Positions 26,381 to 40,529 of a stretch of 64,000 nucleotides of DNA are shown one piece after another; the first letter of the stretch is position 1; every line of letters starts with the position of its first letter. The notes under the pieces were generated by a model. That model made no database searches. It was not told the origin of the DNA and saw nothing but the letters and a program-made list of their open reading frames with translations. The position numbers and the translations under genes are program-made. This DNA comes from Ecdyonurus torrentis (taxonomy: Eukaryota; Arthropoda; Insecta; Ephemeroptera; Heptageniidae): positions 49,364,932 through 49,428,931 of the forward strand of contig OX439128.1 of assembly GCA_949318235.1 (NCBI GenBank). The letters are read 5' to 3'.

Positions 26381-26681
26381 ATCTTGCTTTCTTTTTTCTT
26401 TTTTTTTCTATATCTTCTGCTCTGTATTTTGTATGCTATCCTTCAAAATATAAATAGTTTATTTCTCTACTATCAATATACTATATTTATTGTATTACCT
26501 TCATTCTAAATCTTCTAAAACTCTTTTTTTTTTTTGCTATATATTGAAGGAAATATAATACATAAAAAAGGAAGAAAAATGACATAAAATTTCTTTCATA
26601 TTACGTAAATCATTGATATAAATGTTTTATTTGAGTTTGAAAATTGAATTTTTATTCTCCCCTCTAGCTAGCTATATAATA

Positions 26682-26682
<1 letters not shown>

Positions 26683-26729
<47 letters not shown>
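26683..26729 (+). repeat. (TA)n microsatellite
   Basis: About 23 TA units. Confidence 0.94.
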
Positions 26730-26732
<3 letters not shown>

Positions 26733-26744
26733 GAGAGGAGAGGA

Positions 26745-26930
26745 TAGATGTGAATGACCAGTGGTTAGGACACAAAAGTCTCCTTTCTCTCTCTGGACTG
26801 GGATTTACTGGCCCACAAGAGAGATTGAGGCAAAGCAGGAAGGAAGGCGTGGTCGTGTAGAGAGTAAAGCGATCAATCTCTGGTCCCAAGTGATGATACT
26901 TTGTCCACCACTCTACCTCAATTTCTTCAA
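26745..26930 (+). other. GC-richer island, possible tRNA-like SINE fragment
   Basis: Directly after a TA array, GACCAGTGGTTAGGACAC resembles a pol III box A of tRNA-derived SINEs, as in the SINE at 20617. No convincing box B follows and no second copy is in the window. Frames on both strands have no recognisable family. Confidence 0.3.
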
Positions 26931-27409
26931 ACTATATATAATCTTTTCCATCATGTGTACACATATAATTTTTTTTTTATCATTATTATTATTATTTTTT
27001 TTTAATAACAAAATTTGTTAAATTTTATTGGATTATTATTTCATTATAATAATAAATAATATTTTATCATATAACTATCATGCGGTAATTATTAAACATT
27101 TTTTATAATTAAAATTTGAATAAATAAATTACATAAGTTAATTGTTTTTGTGTGGTATTAATTGTTCCTGCGTGTTATTATTTTATTTGCTAAATTATAG
27201 TAAATTATTGAAACAAGTTAATTTTTAATGTTAAAAAAAAGCCCACGTATATTTTGAGCATTAGGTTACTATATATCTGCTATCAATGTAATGTTTTTTT
27301 TTTTATTATTAATTTTTTTCTACCTTTAATTTTAAAAAATATGACAAATAAATATGATTTCAATATCATGCAACAAGATAAATCCAATAACGTGTGATTT
27401 AATAGAAAT

Positions 27410-27600
27410 AAATGAGATAAGGTGAGATGAGATGAACCGTGTCGAGATACCCCAATAACTTCATGTGGACCCTTACCACCGCTGCCAGGACTGGCCGCAG
27501 ACATGAATAGCTCTGACAAGCCTAAATATCTCTCCAGACACTATCATAAGCACGGGCATCAACGTACGGAAACCATGAAAGCGAATTCAGTACGGTCTCT
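27410..27600. other. GC-richer island of unknown nature
   Basis: Contains GGACCCTTACCACCGCTGCC and GGCCGCAGACATGAATAGC. A 78-codon minus-strand frame (27283-27519) crosses it but ends in AT-rich codons and resembles nothing I know. Possibly a degraded repeat. Confidence 0.3.
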
Positions 27601-28663
27601 AAAAAAGAGACGCTTATATAACAAATGAAAAACGAACTCGTAATTTCTAGCTAGATAATTATAAGTTAGTTTTACTTTGAGATAATAATTAGTTTGTATT
27701 TTTCTTTCTAATTATCTCAAAGACATTACTATAAGTATATTCACAGTTCAGAAATATCTACTGTTACTGGTTTTTTGGAATAATGTGCCATTGTGCCGAG
27801 GAGAGGACGTCACCATGGAAAGGACGTGGAAAGCAATACTTTTGTCTCAAATAACATGAAATAAGTCCTCAAGCTAAATATAAACAAAGCTGGGTGGTGG
27901 TAGGGTGCATGCATCTTAGTCGCTGGGTTGGCCCAGTGCATGCGTAAGTCTCCCATATCAGTGAATATGGTGTTAAAAAAAAAACAGAATAATAAATATT
28001 TATCGAGCAAAATAAACAGTATTTCAATAAAAAAAATCAAATATTTGCAGCAATCTTTCAATATTATCCTTATGAAAGAAATACGCGTTGAGTTTAAATA
28101 GTAAAATATTCAATTTTAGTTGAGTGTATTTTGTTAAGAGTCAATATGACAGAAGATGTCCAATAGGATGTTAAAAAAAGGTATTCAGAGACCATTCAAA
28201 GTTTACCATCCCATTATACTACAGTGATCATTAATAAAACTTATTACCAATATAAACTGAAGATATATATTTTCTGTGACTGACAAACTTCTTGCAGCCA
28301 AAGAAATTGTATTATAATGACACATACTTCTATTGTAACATGCAGTTGCAACCAACGGCACAGTAAAGTGCATTCTATTGCTACTTCAATGTCTGATAAA
28401 CCTACTTTTCTAAGATAACTACGTTTGAGATGAAACATAACAAATCATCTTAAGAACCCTGTCAATACATAAATAAATAAATAATAAGTATAAAACCTTA
28501 TTGATAAATTTCAAGATGTAGACTTTATACATGACATGCACATATTATATTATTCTGTAGCCTCACAAACTGAAGAGAAAACTTATAAAGTATGCAACCC
28601 ACTTCTTAATTTCTATTGTAGTCCTGGATTTCAATATAAATTCCATAAAAGTTGCCTACTTAA

Positions 28664-29149
28664 GGGGGTAGGTGACCAACTGATATCTCACAAACTAGAC
28701 GGTCGCAAATTATAATATAAACACAAAATATAGAAAAAAGTGTACTTAAAAGTTTAGTTACGTTAAACATGTGAAAACACGATCAAATATTCAAGTTATT
28801 CCAATTTAAAGATAACATGTAAATTTGGGAATTCAAATATAAGCAGTAAATTTTAGTCAAATTAGAAACTTTTTAAAAATTAAAAATGTTAATGCTGTTC
28901 GTAAACCCTGTTTTCTGCTACTAAAATGACGATCGGCTATGAAATGCGCATTTTTGTGTGCCAGAAAACAGGGTTTACGAGCAACATTATTATTAAAACT
29001 TTTTTTGGAAAAAAATAATTTAAATTTACTGGATTTTATTTGAAAATTATAGTGTTTGTTTTGTTTGAAATAAATAATGTACAAAAAAATATTGTGAAAA
29101 TATAGTTCTTCTTTTAGCGATTTCTGGTCCAAGTCGGTCACGTTCTACG
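28664..29149 (-). mobile_element. TTAA-flanked GGTGACCGACT element, copy 1, with nested foldback
   Basis: It starts right after TTAA (28660-28663) with GGGGGTAGGTGACC and ends TCGGTCACGTTCTACG before TTGA. It matches the element at 54730-55121 over most of its length in the opposite orientation, and the end at 63954. The TGTTCGTAAACC foldback (28889-28989) interrupts it. The 94-codon frame at 28857-29141 lies in it and is not a gene. Confidence 0.8.
28889..28989. mobile_element. TGTTCGTAAACC foldback element, intact copy
   Basis: TAATGCTGTTCGTAAACCCT at left pairs with AGGGTTTACGAGCAACATTA at right; the arms are about 30 bp around a 40-bp centre. It is nested inside the TTAA-flanked element. 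Confidence 0.8.
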
Positions 29150-29567
29150 TTGACAATATTTTACTCTCACAGTTAGATACAAAAGGGTTAAAAAAACATA
29201 GCAAGTGAATGTGAAAAAAAAAAAAAAAGTTAATTGAGCTAATTAAGTAGATACTTTCTGTAACAATAATAATTCACTCATCTCTATATTGTTACTAATG
29301 TAAAATTGATTTGATTTAGTTACTTTCTACACACCTGACAATAACAATGATTATAATATTGTTGATAAACGTATAACTTATGGCCGTCGCAAATATACAT
29401 TTTTTCCCCATTCGGTCCTAACGTTTAGTGACGTCATATCCGTTAATTCTACACTACTTAAAGGATTGCAAAACAGCGTACAATGTTTTCAACGCTTATA
29501 TTTTAGAGTGATGCCTGGGTTAATAAAGTTTTCTATTCTTATCATTCTGTAAGTCTAAAAGATATAT

Positions 29568-29693
29568 GTACAGCTCTGGCCAAAAGTTTGAGAACGATTT
29601 GCATAGGCAACCTGCAACCACACTATGTTATCTTTATGAGAAAACGCTGCGGCCGCTGCTGCCCCGTTCTTAAACTTTTGGCCAGAGCTGTAC
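29568..29693 (+). mobile_element. Tc1/mariner-like palindromic MITE, copy 2
   Basis: GTACAGCTCTGGCCAAAAGT at left and ACTTTTGGCCAGAGCTGTAC at right are exact reverse complements; TA dinucleotides are at both ends. It has a GCGGCCGCTGCTGCCCC centre, 126 bp in all. Confidence 0.9.
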
Positions 29694-30367
29694 ATAACAG
29701 ATAAAATTAAATTTTACTATTAATATTAATACTTGTGTAAATTTACTCGCATCATCTACAGAAAATAATGACTTTGACTGAAATATATTTTATTGTAAAA
29801 CCAAATGACTGTAAATTAAATTACATAACAGTGTTAAATAATAATAATAATAATTAATTATTATTATATCCTTTGCCACTCACATGTGTATGAAGTATAT
29901 AATTATAACAAACAGAGTTATTGTAATATAGAGATAGATACACATGTATAATATATTATATATGTATAATACAATTTGAGAATAGAGATTAATTACATTG
30001 ACTATGATCTGTGGTGACCCTTTTGAAATAAATGGTAATAACAAATTTACATCACATTATTAATTATATTATTTCTCTATTAACTTCATATTAAACTAAT
30101 TATTATAATTAATAATAAAATTGTACTAAAATCCAATTTGTACTCAATTGTGTATAGAAAAATTAAATTTAATCAACACTTTTATTGTTTTATTTATACA
30201 AAAATACACAATAATATATATATATATATACAATAATATTTATTATTTTATATAGTCCCAGTAGAACATTTTCAACTCCTTTTTTTTTTAACTATGACAA
30301 TGTATGAATTCAACAAAATATAACTTTTTTTATAAATACGTTGCAAGGTGTTGATAAATACAAACCG

Positions 30368-30371
<4 letters not shown>
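29694..30371. other. AT-rich non-coding stretch
   Basis: No gene or family repeat recognised. Confidence 0.5.

Positions 30372-30444
<73 letters not shown>
30372..30444 (+). repeat. (TA)n microsatellite
   Basis: About 36 TA units. Confidence 0.95.
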
Positions 30445-30449
<5 letters not shown>

Positions 30450-30544
30450 AAGCTCATTTTTCATTTAATAATTTTTTTCTTCACTTTCTACGGTATAGGG
30501 GGGATTGTGTTTTGAGTTTAGCTGACCAAGTTATACAATAGTGG

Positions 30545-30567
30545 ACTCTCTCTCTCTCTCTCTCTCT
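30545..30567 (+). repeat. (CT)n microsatellite, short
   Basis: About 11 CT units. Confidence 0.9.
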
Positions 30568-30853
30568 GCTCCACATAGTGAGTGTGTGTTTGAGAGAGAT
30601 TACAAGTACTAAAGCAACGTGTAAGCCGTACTCGAGCCTATATATAAAGCAATTTAATTCGTATTTCATGTGTGAAATTGATTGTATAACAAGTTTTTGA
30701 AAGGAAAATCATTAGCGCTCTGGGTTTATAATGATAAAAAAAGGGATTAAATATATATTAAAATTTTATACATAAATATTATAAAAATATAATGTATTTT
30801 GTAATAATGATAGCTTTTATAACTATTCAACTTTATTAATTTTTTTGAATGAG

Positions 30854-30855
<2 letters not shown>

Positions 30856-30942
<87 letters not shown>
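30856..30942 (+). repeat. (TA)n microsatellite
   Basis: About 43 TA units. Confidence 0.95.
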
Positions 30943-30944
<2 letters not shown>

Positions 30945-31041
30945 CGTGTGTTTTTTATATAATATTATATTATTTAGTTAAAATTACAGTAATATTACAA
31001 TAATTAATTTTACTAATTTAAATTGAATGTAACCTCTTTTT

Positions 31042-31067
31042 GGGGGTAGGGGAGGGGTTGACGAGGG
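31042..31067 (+). other. Potential G-quadruplex motif
   Basis: Four G-runs (5, 4, 4 and 3 G) with loops TA, A and TTGACGA satisfy the G3+N1-7 rule. It stands alone in AT-rich DNA with no gene next to it. Confidence 0.6.
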
Positions 31068-31779
31068 TGTATTATTATGTAGCTTTTTTCATTTGTATTT
31101 TATCCAATATATATTTAATTGGGTACTTAATTTATACAATATAATATATATATATATATATTTTTTTTTTCATTGAACAGATTATTGAAATATGATCATT
31201 GAAATAAAATTGTATATAAATTTGTAAATTAAAGGTGATATAATTATGACTTAAATAAGAGCTTTTTACTTCTATATTGATTTTTGCTAATTAGTTTTCA
31301 TGGAATTTTTTTCCTTTTTTGAATGTTACTAACAATAATAATATTAATGGTATTTTTTTCCTCACAATTTCCGAGCCCTAGAGGAAGTTCACAACTATTC
31401 TTGTATTATTTGTAAATGTAAGGTTAGTACCAAGTTGTGAATTTAACTACTGTAAGGGTTTTGAACTTCTTTTTTTTCCTATTAATTAACTTTGACGGAT
31501 ACTATATAATTTACATACCTACGATTCAAGAAATAAAGGAAATAAAGTAATTTTGAATCATTGAGTAAACTTTAGATCCTTAGTTGATTTTTTATTAGAT
31601 CTGTATGATATAGCGTTATTTTTATATCCTACTTATTTAAAATTATTTTTCTCATGTTGGTACAGTATATTTTTATACATTTTTTTTTTTTGGTCAAAAG
31701 ATATCAAATATGCACTAAATTCAAGCATAGTAACATAGCTTTAGACTCGATGTTCCTTTATTCCTTTCTTTCATCCTGC

Positions 31780-31920
31780 AATTCGTCACCTCAGAATAAG
31801 AATGTCGTATCTGCAAAAAAAATTGATGCAATTCTGAGCCTTATTTGTTATCAACATAAGGCTCAGAATTGCATCAAATTTTTTTGCAGATAGGACATTC
31901 TTATTCTGAGGTGACGAATT
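31780..31920. repeat. Near-perfect 65-bp inverted repeat (hairpin), 11-nt loop
   Basis: Arms 31780-31844 and 31856-31920 are almost exact complements (AATTCGTCACCTCAGAATAA begins the left arm and its complement ends the right), with loop TTGTTATCAAC. A single base-level mismatch (GTCGTAT versus ATAGGAC) is seen. It could be a recent foldback MITE or a hairpin RNA source. A frame at 31654-31893 is incidental. Confidence 0.85.
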
Positions 31921-32132
31921 ATAATATATACAATTATGCATTAGCTTAGGTTATTATTTCTTATTATAACACAATTAGAATTGATTGTCATTAAAGCATA
32001 GTTTAAAAAAAAATACAAAATACACAACATATTAATTACAAAAACACAATTTTATACGCAAAGATCATTATTTTACATCAATCATTCTATCTATAATAAC
32101 CTCGTCGATTGGGTATAATACTGCTAATTTAA

Positions 32133-32472
32133 AGAGGAAGTTCAGGGGTTACAACATGCCTTTTTCAAGCTCAGATAATGAGAATAACTGTTCATTGACC
32201 CACATATGATACCCCGAAGTCCTTCCGTAGCCCCATGGTAGCCCCTCAAACTTGCACTCATCCTGCGAGATATGCAACCCGCTACAACTTTTTCTATATA
32301 GTAAAGCCGTAACTATGACGTAAAAGATACGGGACAAGTTGCAAAACTCGCAGGATGATCACGAGTTTGCGGGGGTATGGAAGGGCTTTGGGTTATCATA
32401 AGTGATTTTATGGACAGTTCTTTTCATTAACTAACATTGAAGAAGTCATGTTGTAACCCTTGAACTTCCTCT
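32133..32472. mobile_element. TTAA-flanked MITE with AGAGGAAGTTCA ends
   Basis: TTAA (32129-32132 and 32473-32476) flanks inverted ends AGAGGAAGTTCAGGGGTTAC and GTAACCCTTGAACTTCCTCT. The interior has a weaker inverted pair (ACTCATCCTGCGAG / CTCGCAGGATGATC). The minus-strand 62-codon frame inside has no family resemblance. 340 bp, no second copy here. Confidence 0.8.
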
Positions 32473-33268
32473 TTAAAACAAGCACCTTTAAAAATAACTT
32501 AAAAATAAATTGGGTTATTTTGTTTTTATATATTAGATGGCAAACTGTAAAATATATTCACTTATATTTAGACAACCACAAAACGGACCCTTATTGTTCA
32601 TTTCTGATATAATATATATATATATATATTTCTTAACTTAGCTAGCTTTAGAGTGTTATAATTGTGTAACATTTCATAGTTTTTAAATTAATGTATATTA
32701 TACACTACTCTCATGGCACTTTTCATGATATAACCACATGGAACTGAAATGAATGAGACTCGACTCCCATATATACCATCACGCTTAGTTGGTTATATTA
32801 CTATTAAATACTTAATTACTATCATGATTGAATTTACAAAATTTTATACAACATATTAAAAAACATAACAAATGAAGTGATAAAAAAAAAACTAATTTCA
32901 TTAAAATATTATATAAACCATAAAATTCATCAATCAAAATTTATCATGCATATAAAATAGAAAAATACAATAATAATAAAAAACTAACAAATTTTATATT
33001 GCTTTCCTATAGTTTAAATTAGATAATTAAAAAATATTATTCATTATACAGTTTTATGATTGAATGAGTTTAAAACTTTAATTTAATTAATTTTTAGTAT
33101 AAGCTTGAAAAAATAATAATAATAATAGTGTAATTAATTAATTTTAACCTAGTTTTGGTTTTATATAACATAATGAAATTATGATGAAAAGTTACCACAA
33201 ATAATTCAAGAGAACAAAAGAAGTTCAGTTCGTTAAGTGCAAATTATTTCTGTTAGATCACGTCCAAG

Positions 33269-33371
<103 letters not shown>

Positions 33372-33490
33372 GCTTTGCATGTAGTCACAACTTCTTAACT
33401 TTGGACCAACTTCTTGAAAATGTAAAAAGAAGAAGAAGGAGAAAAAAAAACTAGGACGAAAGCCTTTGTTCCTTATAACAAGTACTATAC

Positions 33491-33602
<112 letters not shown>

Positions 33603-33770
33603 TTTTTTTCTTTGGAACCGCAGACACAAGTACTAAAGAAAAAAATATATAATAAATAAAATACTTGATATAATTTGCATCCTGCACCATCTGTCTTTGA
33701 TGTATTTACATTCAAGCAAAGTGTAGAATAAATTACATACTCGCTAACTCACTGCAGTCAAATAAACAAA

Positions 33771-33790
33771 CTCTCTCTCTCTCTCTCTCT
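33771..33790 (+). repeat. (CT)n microsatellite, short
   Basis: Ten CT units. Confidence 0.9.
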
Positions 33791-34776
33791 TATTCAGTTT
33801 TATTTATTGTTATACAAATAAAAATATAGAATGATAAAAACAATTTTTTTTTAACAACTGCCATAGTGTAAGATTGTTTTGTTTAAGAAATATAGATCAA
33901 AGTTTAATGTCTTCATTTGTAAAAATTGCAGTTTTTTTTTTGTGTGTGTTAAATGCAGATTAAGGGTATTTTAATAATTCATAATAAATTATCCAATCAT
34001 ATTTATGTATTTTTAATTTTGTTAATGGCGTGTTTGTATTATATTGCGCGCTAGTGCTTGAGGAAGATCGATGGTTACCGATGGTGAAGTCATTTAGCGA
34101 TTTTCAAAGTTGAATGGAAAATACTCAATAAACTCGGATATTAAAAAACTGCACATCGATTGCAAGTAATAATAATAATATAAGAAAAGTAATAAATAAT
34201 AATTATGATAAGTATAGTAATTTATAAAACCATTATTATATAAAAAAAATCAATATGCATGTCTTTAAAAATCATATAATATACATTATTAACATACTTA
34301 TTAATATTAATACTATATATAAATAAAGTATAATCATATAAAAAATATTCATGTTTTAAAATTTTATTAGGTTTTGGATTACTTAAAAAAATGTGTCTTC
34401 AAATTATAATATAACTTGAAATATGTCGTGAAAAATTATTAGTTTAAGTAAATAAGCCAATAAGATTTATCAAATGTAAAATGAAAAAAAAAAATGTTAA
34501 TTTAAAGTTTTGAAAATTTTCTCCTCAAAAAAGTCGTGTCGTAATGAAATTTGTTTATTTTGAAATTCTAATTGAAAAGTATTTACACGTATATTTTTGT
34601 GACATGTTGTATTCAGTACTGAATGGTATACAAAATTTGAGTTTAGAGACTTTAAAGTTAACATTGAACATAACACGTCATGTAGTAGCTTATTCTATGT
34701 AGCTCAAAGCTGTGCGGCATTACTCACGAGTGATTCAATCTATTTCATCAGTCAGGTCGGAAGAAAACCTTTCAAT
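33791..34776. other. AT-rich non-coding stretch
   Basis: No gene or family repeat recognised. Confidence 0.5.
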
Positions 34777-34902
34777 GTACAGCTCTGGCCAAAAGTTTCC
34801 GAACGGGGCAGCGGCGGCCGCTGCGTTTTCTCATAAAGATAACATTGTGTGGTTGCGGGTTGCCTATGCAAATCGTTCGGGAACTTTTGGCCAGAGCTGT
34901 AC
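34777..34902 (-). mobile_element. Tc1/mariner-like palindromic MITE, copy 3 (inverted)
   Basis: The ends GTACAGCTCTGGCCAAAAGT and ACTTTTGGCCAGAGCTGTAC are exact complements. Relative to copies 1 and 2 the centre is in reverse orientation. Overlapping frames of 63-66 codons on both strands are produced by this element. Confidence 0.9.
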
Positions 34903-35019
34903 ACCTCAATGAATTAATTGCTACTTTCCTATATAAGGAAATTGTAGACCAAAATAAACTCATTCAAATTTATGTATGCAGTAAACGTCCTTAAGTATGA
35001 ATAAATATATATATCACTG

Positions 35020-35163
35020 TTGTTACGAACAAAATGTCTATTTCGTTTCCGAATGTTATGTAGATGGCGCTCAAATTACACATTTTGCTTCTTCGTGACT
35101 AAAAACGATATAGACATTTTGCTCCTCATGGCAAAATACGAGATATACATTTTGTTCACGACA

Positions 35164-35164
<1 letters not shown>
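35020..35164. mobile_element. Foldback element with GAACAAAATGT arms
   Basis: TTGTTACGAACAAAATGTCT at left pairs with ATATACATTTTGTTCACGAC at right; CATTTTGCT words repeat internally. A TA array follows directly. Confidence 0.5.

Positions 35165-35169
<5 letters not shown>

Positions 35170-35237
<68 letters not shown>
35170..35237 (+). repeat. (TA)n microsatellite
   Basis: About 34 TA units between the foldback and the minisatellite. Confidence 0.95.
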
Positions 35238-35239
<2 letters not shown>

Positions 35240-35249
35240 TCGTTGCTGC

Positions 35250-35371
35250 ACCCAAAGGGCGACCTTGCATTTGACTACTTTTTCGCAAATGGCGTACTTG
35301 CATTTGGCTACTTTGACGCAAAGGGCGTACTTGCATTTGGCTAATTTCACGCAAAGGGCGTACTTGCATTT
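35250..35371. repeat. 33-bp minisatellite, about 3.7 units
   Basis: Units begin with CTTGCATTT at 35264, 35297, 35330 and 35363, exactly 33 bp apart, each with GCAAAGGGCG (one AAATGGCG). As 33 is divisible by 3, minus-strand frames translate as 11-residue repeats (for example MQVRPLRQSSQ) running into the TA array. There is no evidence that this is a protein. Confidence 0.9.
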
Positions 35372-36292
35372 TATGAAATTTTACAGGAGAGCAAACTAAC
35401 TTTTAAAAAGCATGGCAAATGAGAAAAAAATCCTTTTCGCCCCTAGTTTTTTCATTTTTATGTTTGATAAACTTAGTAAGCAGGTAAATATTAAATAAAA
35501 ATAAGTCTAGTTAGATAAATATAATAAAAAATGTAATACTTGTGCCACTAGTATACATTTCATACGTTTTAGAGCTGCTTAAAATTTATTAAAAGTAATT
35601 AGAGTCCCAAATATATTTAATAATAACGTTTTTTGGGTTTTTGTATTGAAAATTAAAATATGTTCGAAATTATGTCGCGTAATTTTTTTAGTATAAGGTA
35701 CTATTTTATAGGGTAAAAGTGAATTTAAATTATTAATATTTTAATCTAAGTTTAGTTTGCTGTACCCAAAAATGAAGTCAAAAAAATTCTTAGTGAAAAT
35801 TCCCTATAAAAATAAAATTTAACAACATATATGAATATACTTTCTGCGGGTGGTATGTAATATTTTACTAAAAGGAAAGCAAAGTAAATTCATCATGGCA
35901 TGAAAAATATGTACTTAAATTATCAAAAACTTAAAATTTTTTTTTTTTTTTCGTTGAACAATAATTCATTTTCAACACCACATTTTGATTATATTTTCTC
36001 TAAATAAAACTCATTTTCAATTACTTAATAATTTTCATTATTTAATATAAAAAAGTTTTGACATTTCTAAAGAGCTAAATATTGAGTATATGTATGTGTA
36101 TATTTATAATAATATACAAAAGCTGACGCTAATCTAAAGAGGCACATGTTAGCGTGGTGTGTCGCCCCCAACAGGCACAACGAAAGCACCGCAAGTCAAA
36201 TCTAATGAGGACGCAACATTCATTAATGTGCGGCATAAACAAAGCTGGTTATAGAATTAGGCAAAACAGCTGCCTGACTTCAAATTTTGTCA

Positions 36293-36295
<3 letters not shown>
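35372..36295. other. Non-coding stretch with a balanced-composition island
   Basis: AT-rich to 36120. The part 36121-36290 (GCGTGGTGTGTCGCCCCCAA and following) is more balanced and carries a plus-strand frame (36154-36417) that runs into the CT array. No family resemblance. Confidence 0.4.

Positions 36296-36365
<70 letters not shown>
36296..36365 (+). repeat. (CT)n microsatellite
   Basis: About 34 CT units. Confidence 0.95.
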
Positions 36366-36368
<3 letters not shown>

Positions 36369-36468
36369 TTCACTCGCTTTTCCTTCTATTTTCCAGCTAA
36401 AAACAAAATCAAGTTAGTGATCTCAATTTTTCGTCACAGCACGTACTTCTTTTATTCCATTACACCAA

Positions 36469-36470
<2 letters not shown>

Positions 36471-36534
<64 letters not shown>
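36471..36534 (+). repeat. (CT)n microsatellite
   Basis: About 32 CT units, 105 bp after the previous CT array in the same orientation. Confidence 0.95.
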
Positions 36535-36539
<5 letters not shown>

Positions 36540-37749
36540 ATACGTGCAAGAAAATTAGTTTCAAAAGTTTACTGTTAATAATAATACAATTTTAAATTTA
36601 TACACTATTTTAGATTAATGGATACATTTTTATTAGCGGTAAATTATTTAAAAAGTTACAAACTTATTACAAAAAAAAAGTATTTATTTTATTTAGATTA
36701 TTTATTGCAAAGATTTTTATTAATTTTAAATAAAAAATATACTACAGTTCGGGATTAAGTTGAATTTTGATGCAATTGTAATTTTTAATAAATATAAATA
36801 AAGAACAACATAACATTGTTGTTTTTGACTGATTACTCCATTTACATTGTATAATATGTATGTACTGTACGTACTTTAAAAAAAACTGTAACTTTTATTA
36901 TGTAAATAGAAATTAAGCTTACTCTATTTTATGATGAACTGCGTAAACATGAGTCTATTTTTAGAAATGTACCATTTTTAATAGTTTTTAAAAGTTTTAT
37001 TCCAAGACTCGGTTTAGTATATATAAGTTAGTTCTGATAAGTATAGTGAGGCTCATTAACAGTGATTGGCTGACCAACAAAATAATACACATTCATTGGT
37101 TGGTTTTGTTTTTTGAGCCGATAAAAGTGAGTCGTAAGTTGAGCATGGAACTTTTTTTTTTGTAAAGTTTTGTTCATATTTATCAGGCCCAAAGTTCTAA
37201 ACGAAGAAATAACAATGATCACTGCATACATATAAACACAGTAAACAGGTTACGACGTCATGTTCAGATATTTCTAACAAAGGAAAATTTTCGAAGCTGG
37301 ATCAAGAGTTTATAGAACGAACTATAATGATATACCTAACCTGACAAATATGAGATATATTTACTGAAGCAAACTCAAATAGATGTAACTATTGTATTTT
37401 GGTATAAATGTCATATGTCAAAAAAGCCACACACGGAACATTTGAAGCTAATAATTCTTATTTATGTCATATGTAGTATATTTAACTACTTTATATCGAC
37501 TTTGAGTGTTAAATAAATTACTTCATAGAAATAGAAAAAAAAAAAAAAAAAAAGGACCAAATATATAGAGAAAAAAAAGTATTTTTTATTTTCTTTAAAA
37601 AAAATTGATTTAAGATTCCAATGTCGTTTCTTGTTCTTTTACTTCGACGTTATGTGACATATGAGTTGACAGGATATTTTGCTGTTGTAAGAGATGAAAC
37701 ACGTCTCTGTCTTTCACCCTAGATCCCAGTCTCAACCTTGTGTGAGTGG
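36535..37749. other. AT-rich non-coding stretch
   Basis: No gene or family repeat recognised; an A-run near 37536-37552. Confidence 0.5.
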
Positions 37750-37806
37750 AAAGAGAGAGACAATTACATGAGAGACATAGAGAGAGAGAAAGAGAGAGAG
37801 AGAGAG
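37750..37806 (+). repeat. Interrupted GA-rich repeat
   Basis: Several short GAGAGA blocks separated by CAATTACATGAGAGACATA and GAAA. Confidence 0.8.
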
Positions 37807-37962
37807 TCCTGCAGAGCATATAGCAGAAGCAACCAACACAAATACGTGACACGGGTCACCAACTTAACAAAAAACCTCCTTCAAGCTGTTTCTAGATATA
37901 ACTTTGACTCTTGAGACAAAACTACTGGACATTCTTCTCCCAAGGCACTTACCGTCAATTTT

Positions 37963-39482
<1,520 letters not shown>

Positions 39483-39653
39483 TCATTCATTCATTCATTC
39501 ATTCATTCATTCATTCATTCATTCATTCATTCATTCATTCATTCATTCATTCATTCATTCATTCATTCATTCATTCATTCATTCATTCATTCATTCATTC
39601 ATTCATTCATTCATTCATTCATTCATTCATTCATTCATTCATTCATTCATTCA
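39483..39653 (+). repeat. (TTCA)n tetranucleotide array, about 43 units
   Basis: 171 bp of uninterrupted TCAT/TTCA repeat. The frame through it reads Ser-Phe-Ile-His repeats and is not a gene. Confidence 0.97.
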
Positions 39654-40529
39654 ATGTTTTTATACAAGGAAATCAGGTGACACACACTCTTTTTTCCCTC
39701 GCCGATTACGTTTGCGCAACACTCCAATAAAGTTACTTAAATTGTATAGATTGTATAAAACAATATTTCCTCATTCATATTTTCACTACTTACGTTATAT
39801 AATTTTAAACGCCAAAGAAATTCCTTTTATAAACATAAAACGTTAAATTAACTTTTAAAGAAATAAGTATTTTTCTTATGATTTTCTAAAGTATATAAAA
39901 TAAAATTGCAACAGAAAACTTTTCATCAAATGATAAAGAAAAGAAGAAAAAAACTGTTTTCTTTGGAAAGTAATTTTGACCATGAATGTAACATAATGTG
40001 AAAACATTCGCTTGTTTACACTTTCTTCTTCCTTCTTTATAATAGCTGAGAAATAAGTTTGACTTTCATCTTCACCTAAAGACCATTAGAATGTCAAGTC
40101 GTTTAATTATGTAGAATAATTAGTCAACGTGCGCGGCATAATGCTTAAGTATTCAAGAGATTAGTCTCAACTTATTTCGTATAATTGAACAGTTTGTAAG
40201 AAGTAGGCAGCAAGGGAGAGGAGAGGGTATATACTTAATTGCATTTGCTGAGGAAGTATTTTTAGAATTTCATTCTTATATTATCTACCTGTATAAAAGG
40301 GGTAAACATTACAAAAAAGTTATTTTACATAATATAGAATATAATTTGATCAAAAACTTTGAAATATTAAGTTAGTATTAGAAGATATCAACTATAGGGA
40401 TTTGAGTGATCATCAATATTATATTACATAATATATATATATATATTGGAAGGAAGTAAATTTACTTATGATTTTAATTTTTATTTTCGTGCTATTTTCA
40501 ATACTTTTACCAAAATTTATTTATTTTTG

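Noticed and set aside
27283..27519. 78-codon minus-strand frame beginning with a Gly/Ser/Pro-rich stretch
   Set aside because: No recognisable domain, ends in AT-rich low complexity, and no splice context; listed only as an island of unknown nature.
34712..34963. Overlapping 63-66 codon frames on both strands
   Set aside because: They are produced by the GC-rich palindromic MITE at 34777-34902.
35250..35371. CRISPR-like array
   Set aside because: Units are contiguous with no variable spacers and the genome is eukaryotic; it is a minisatellite.
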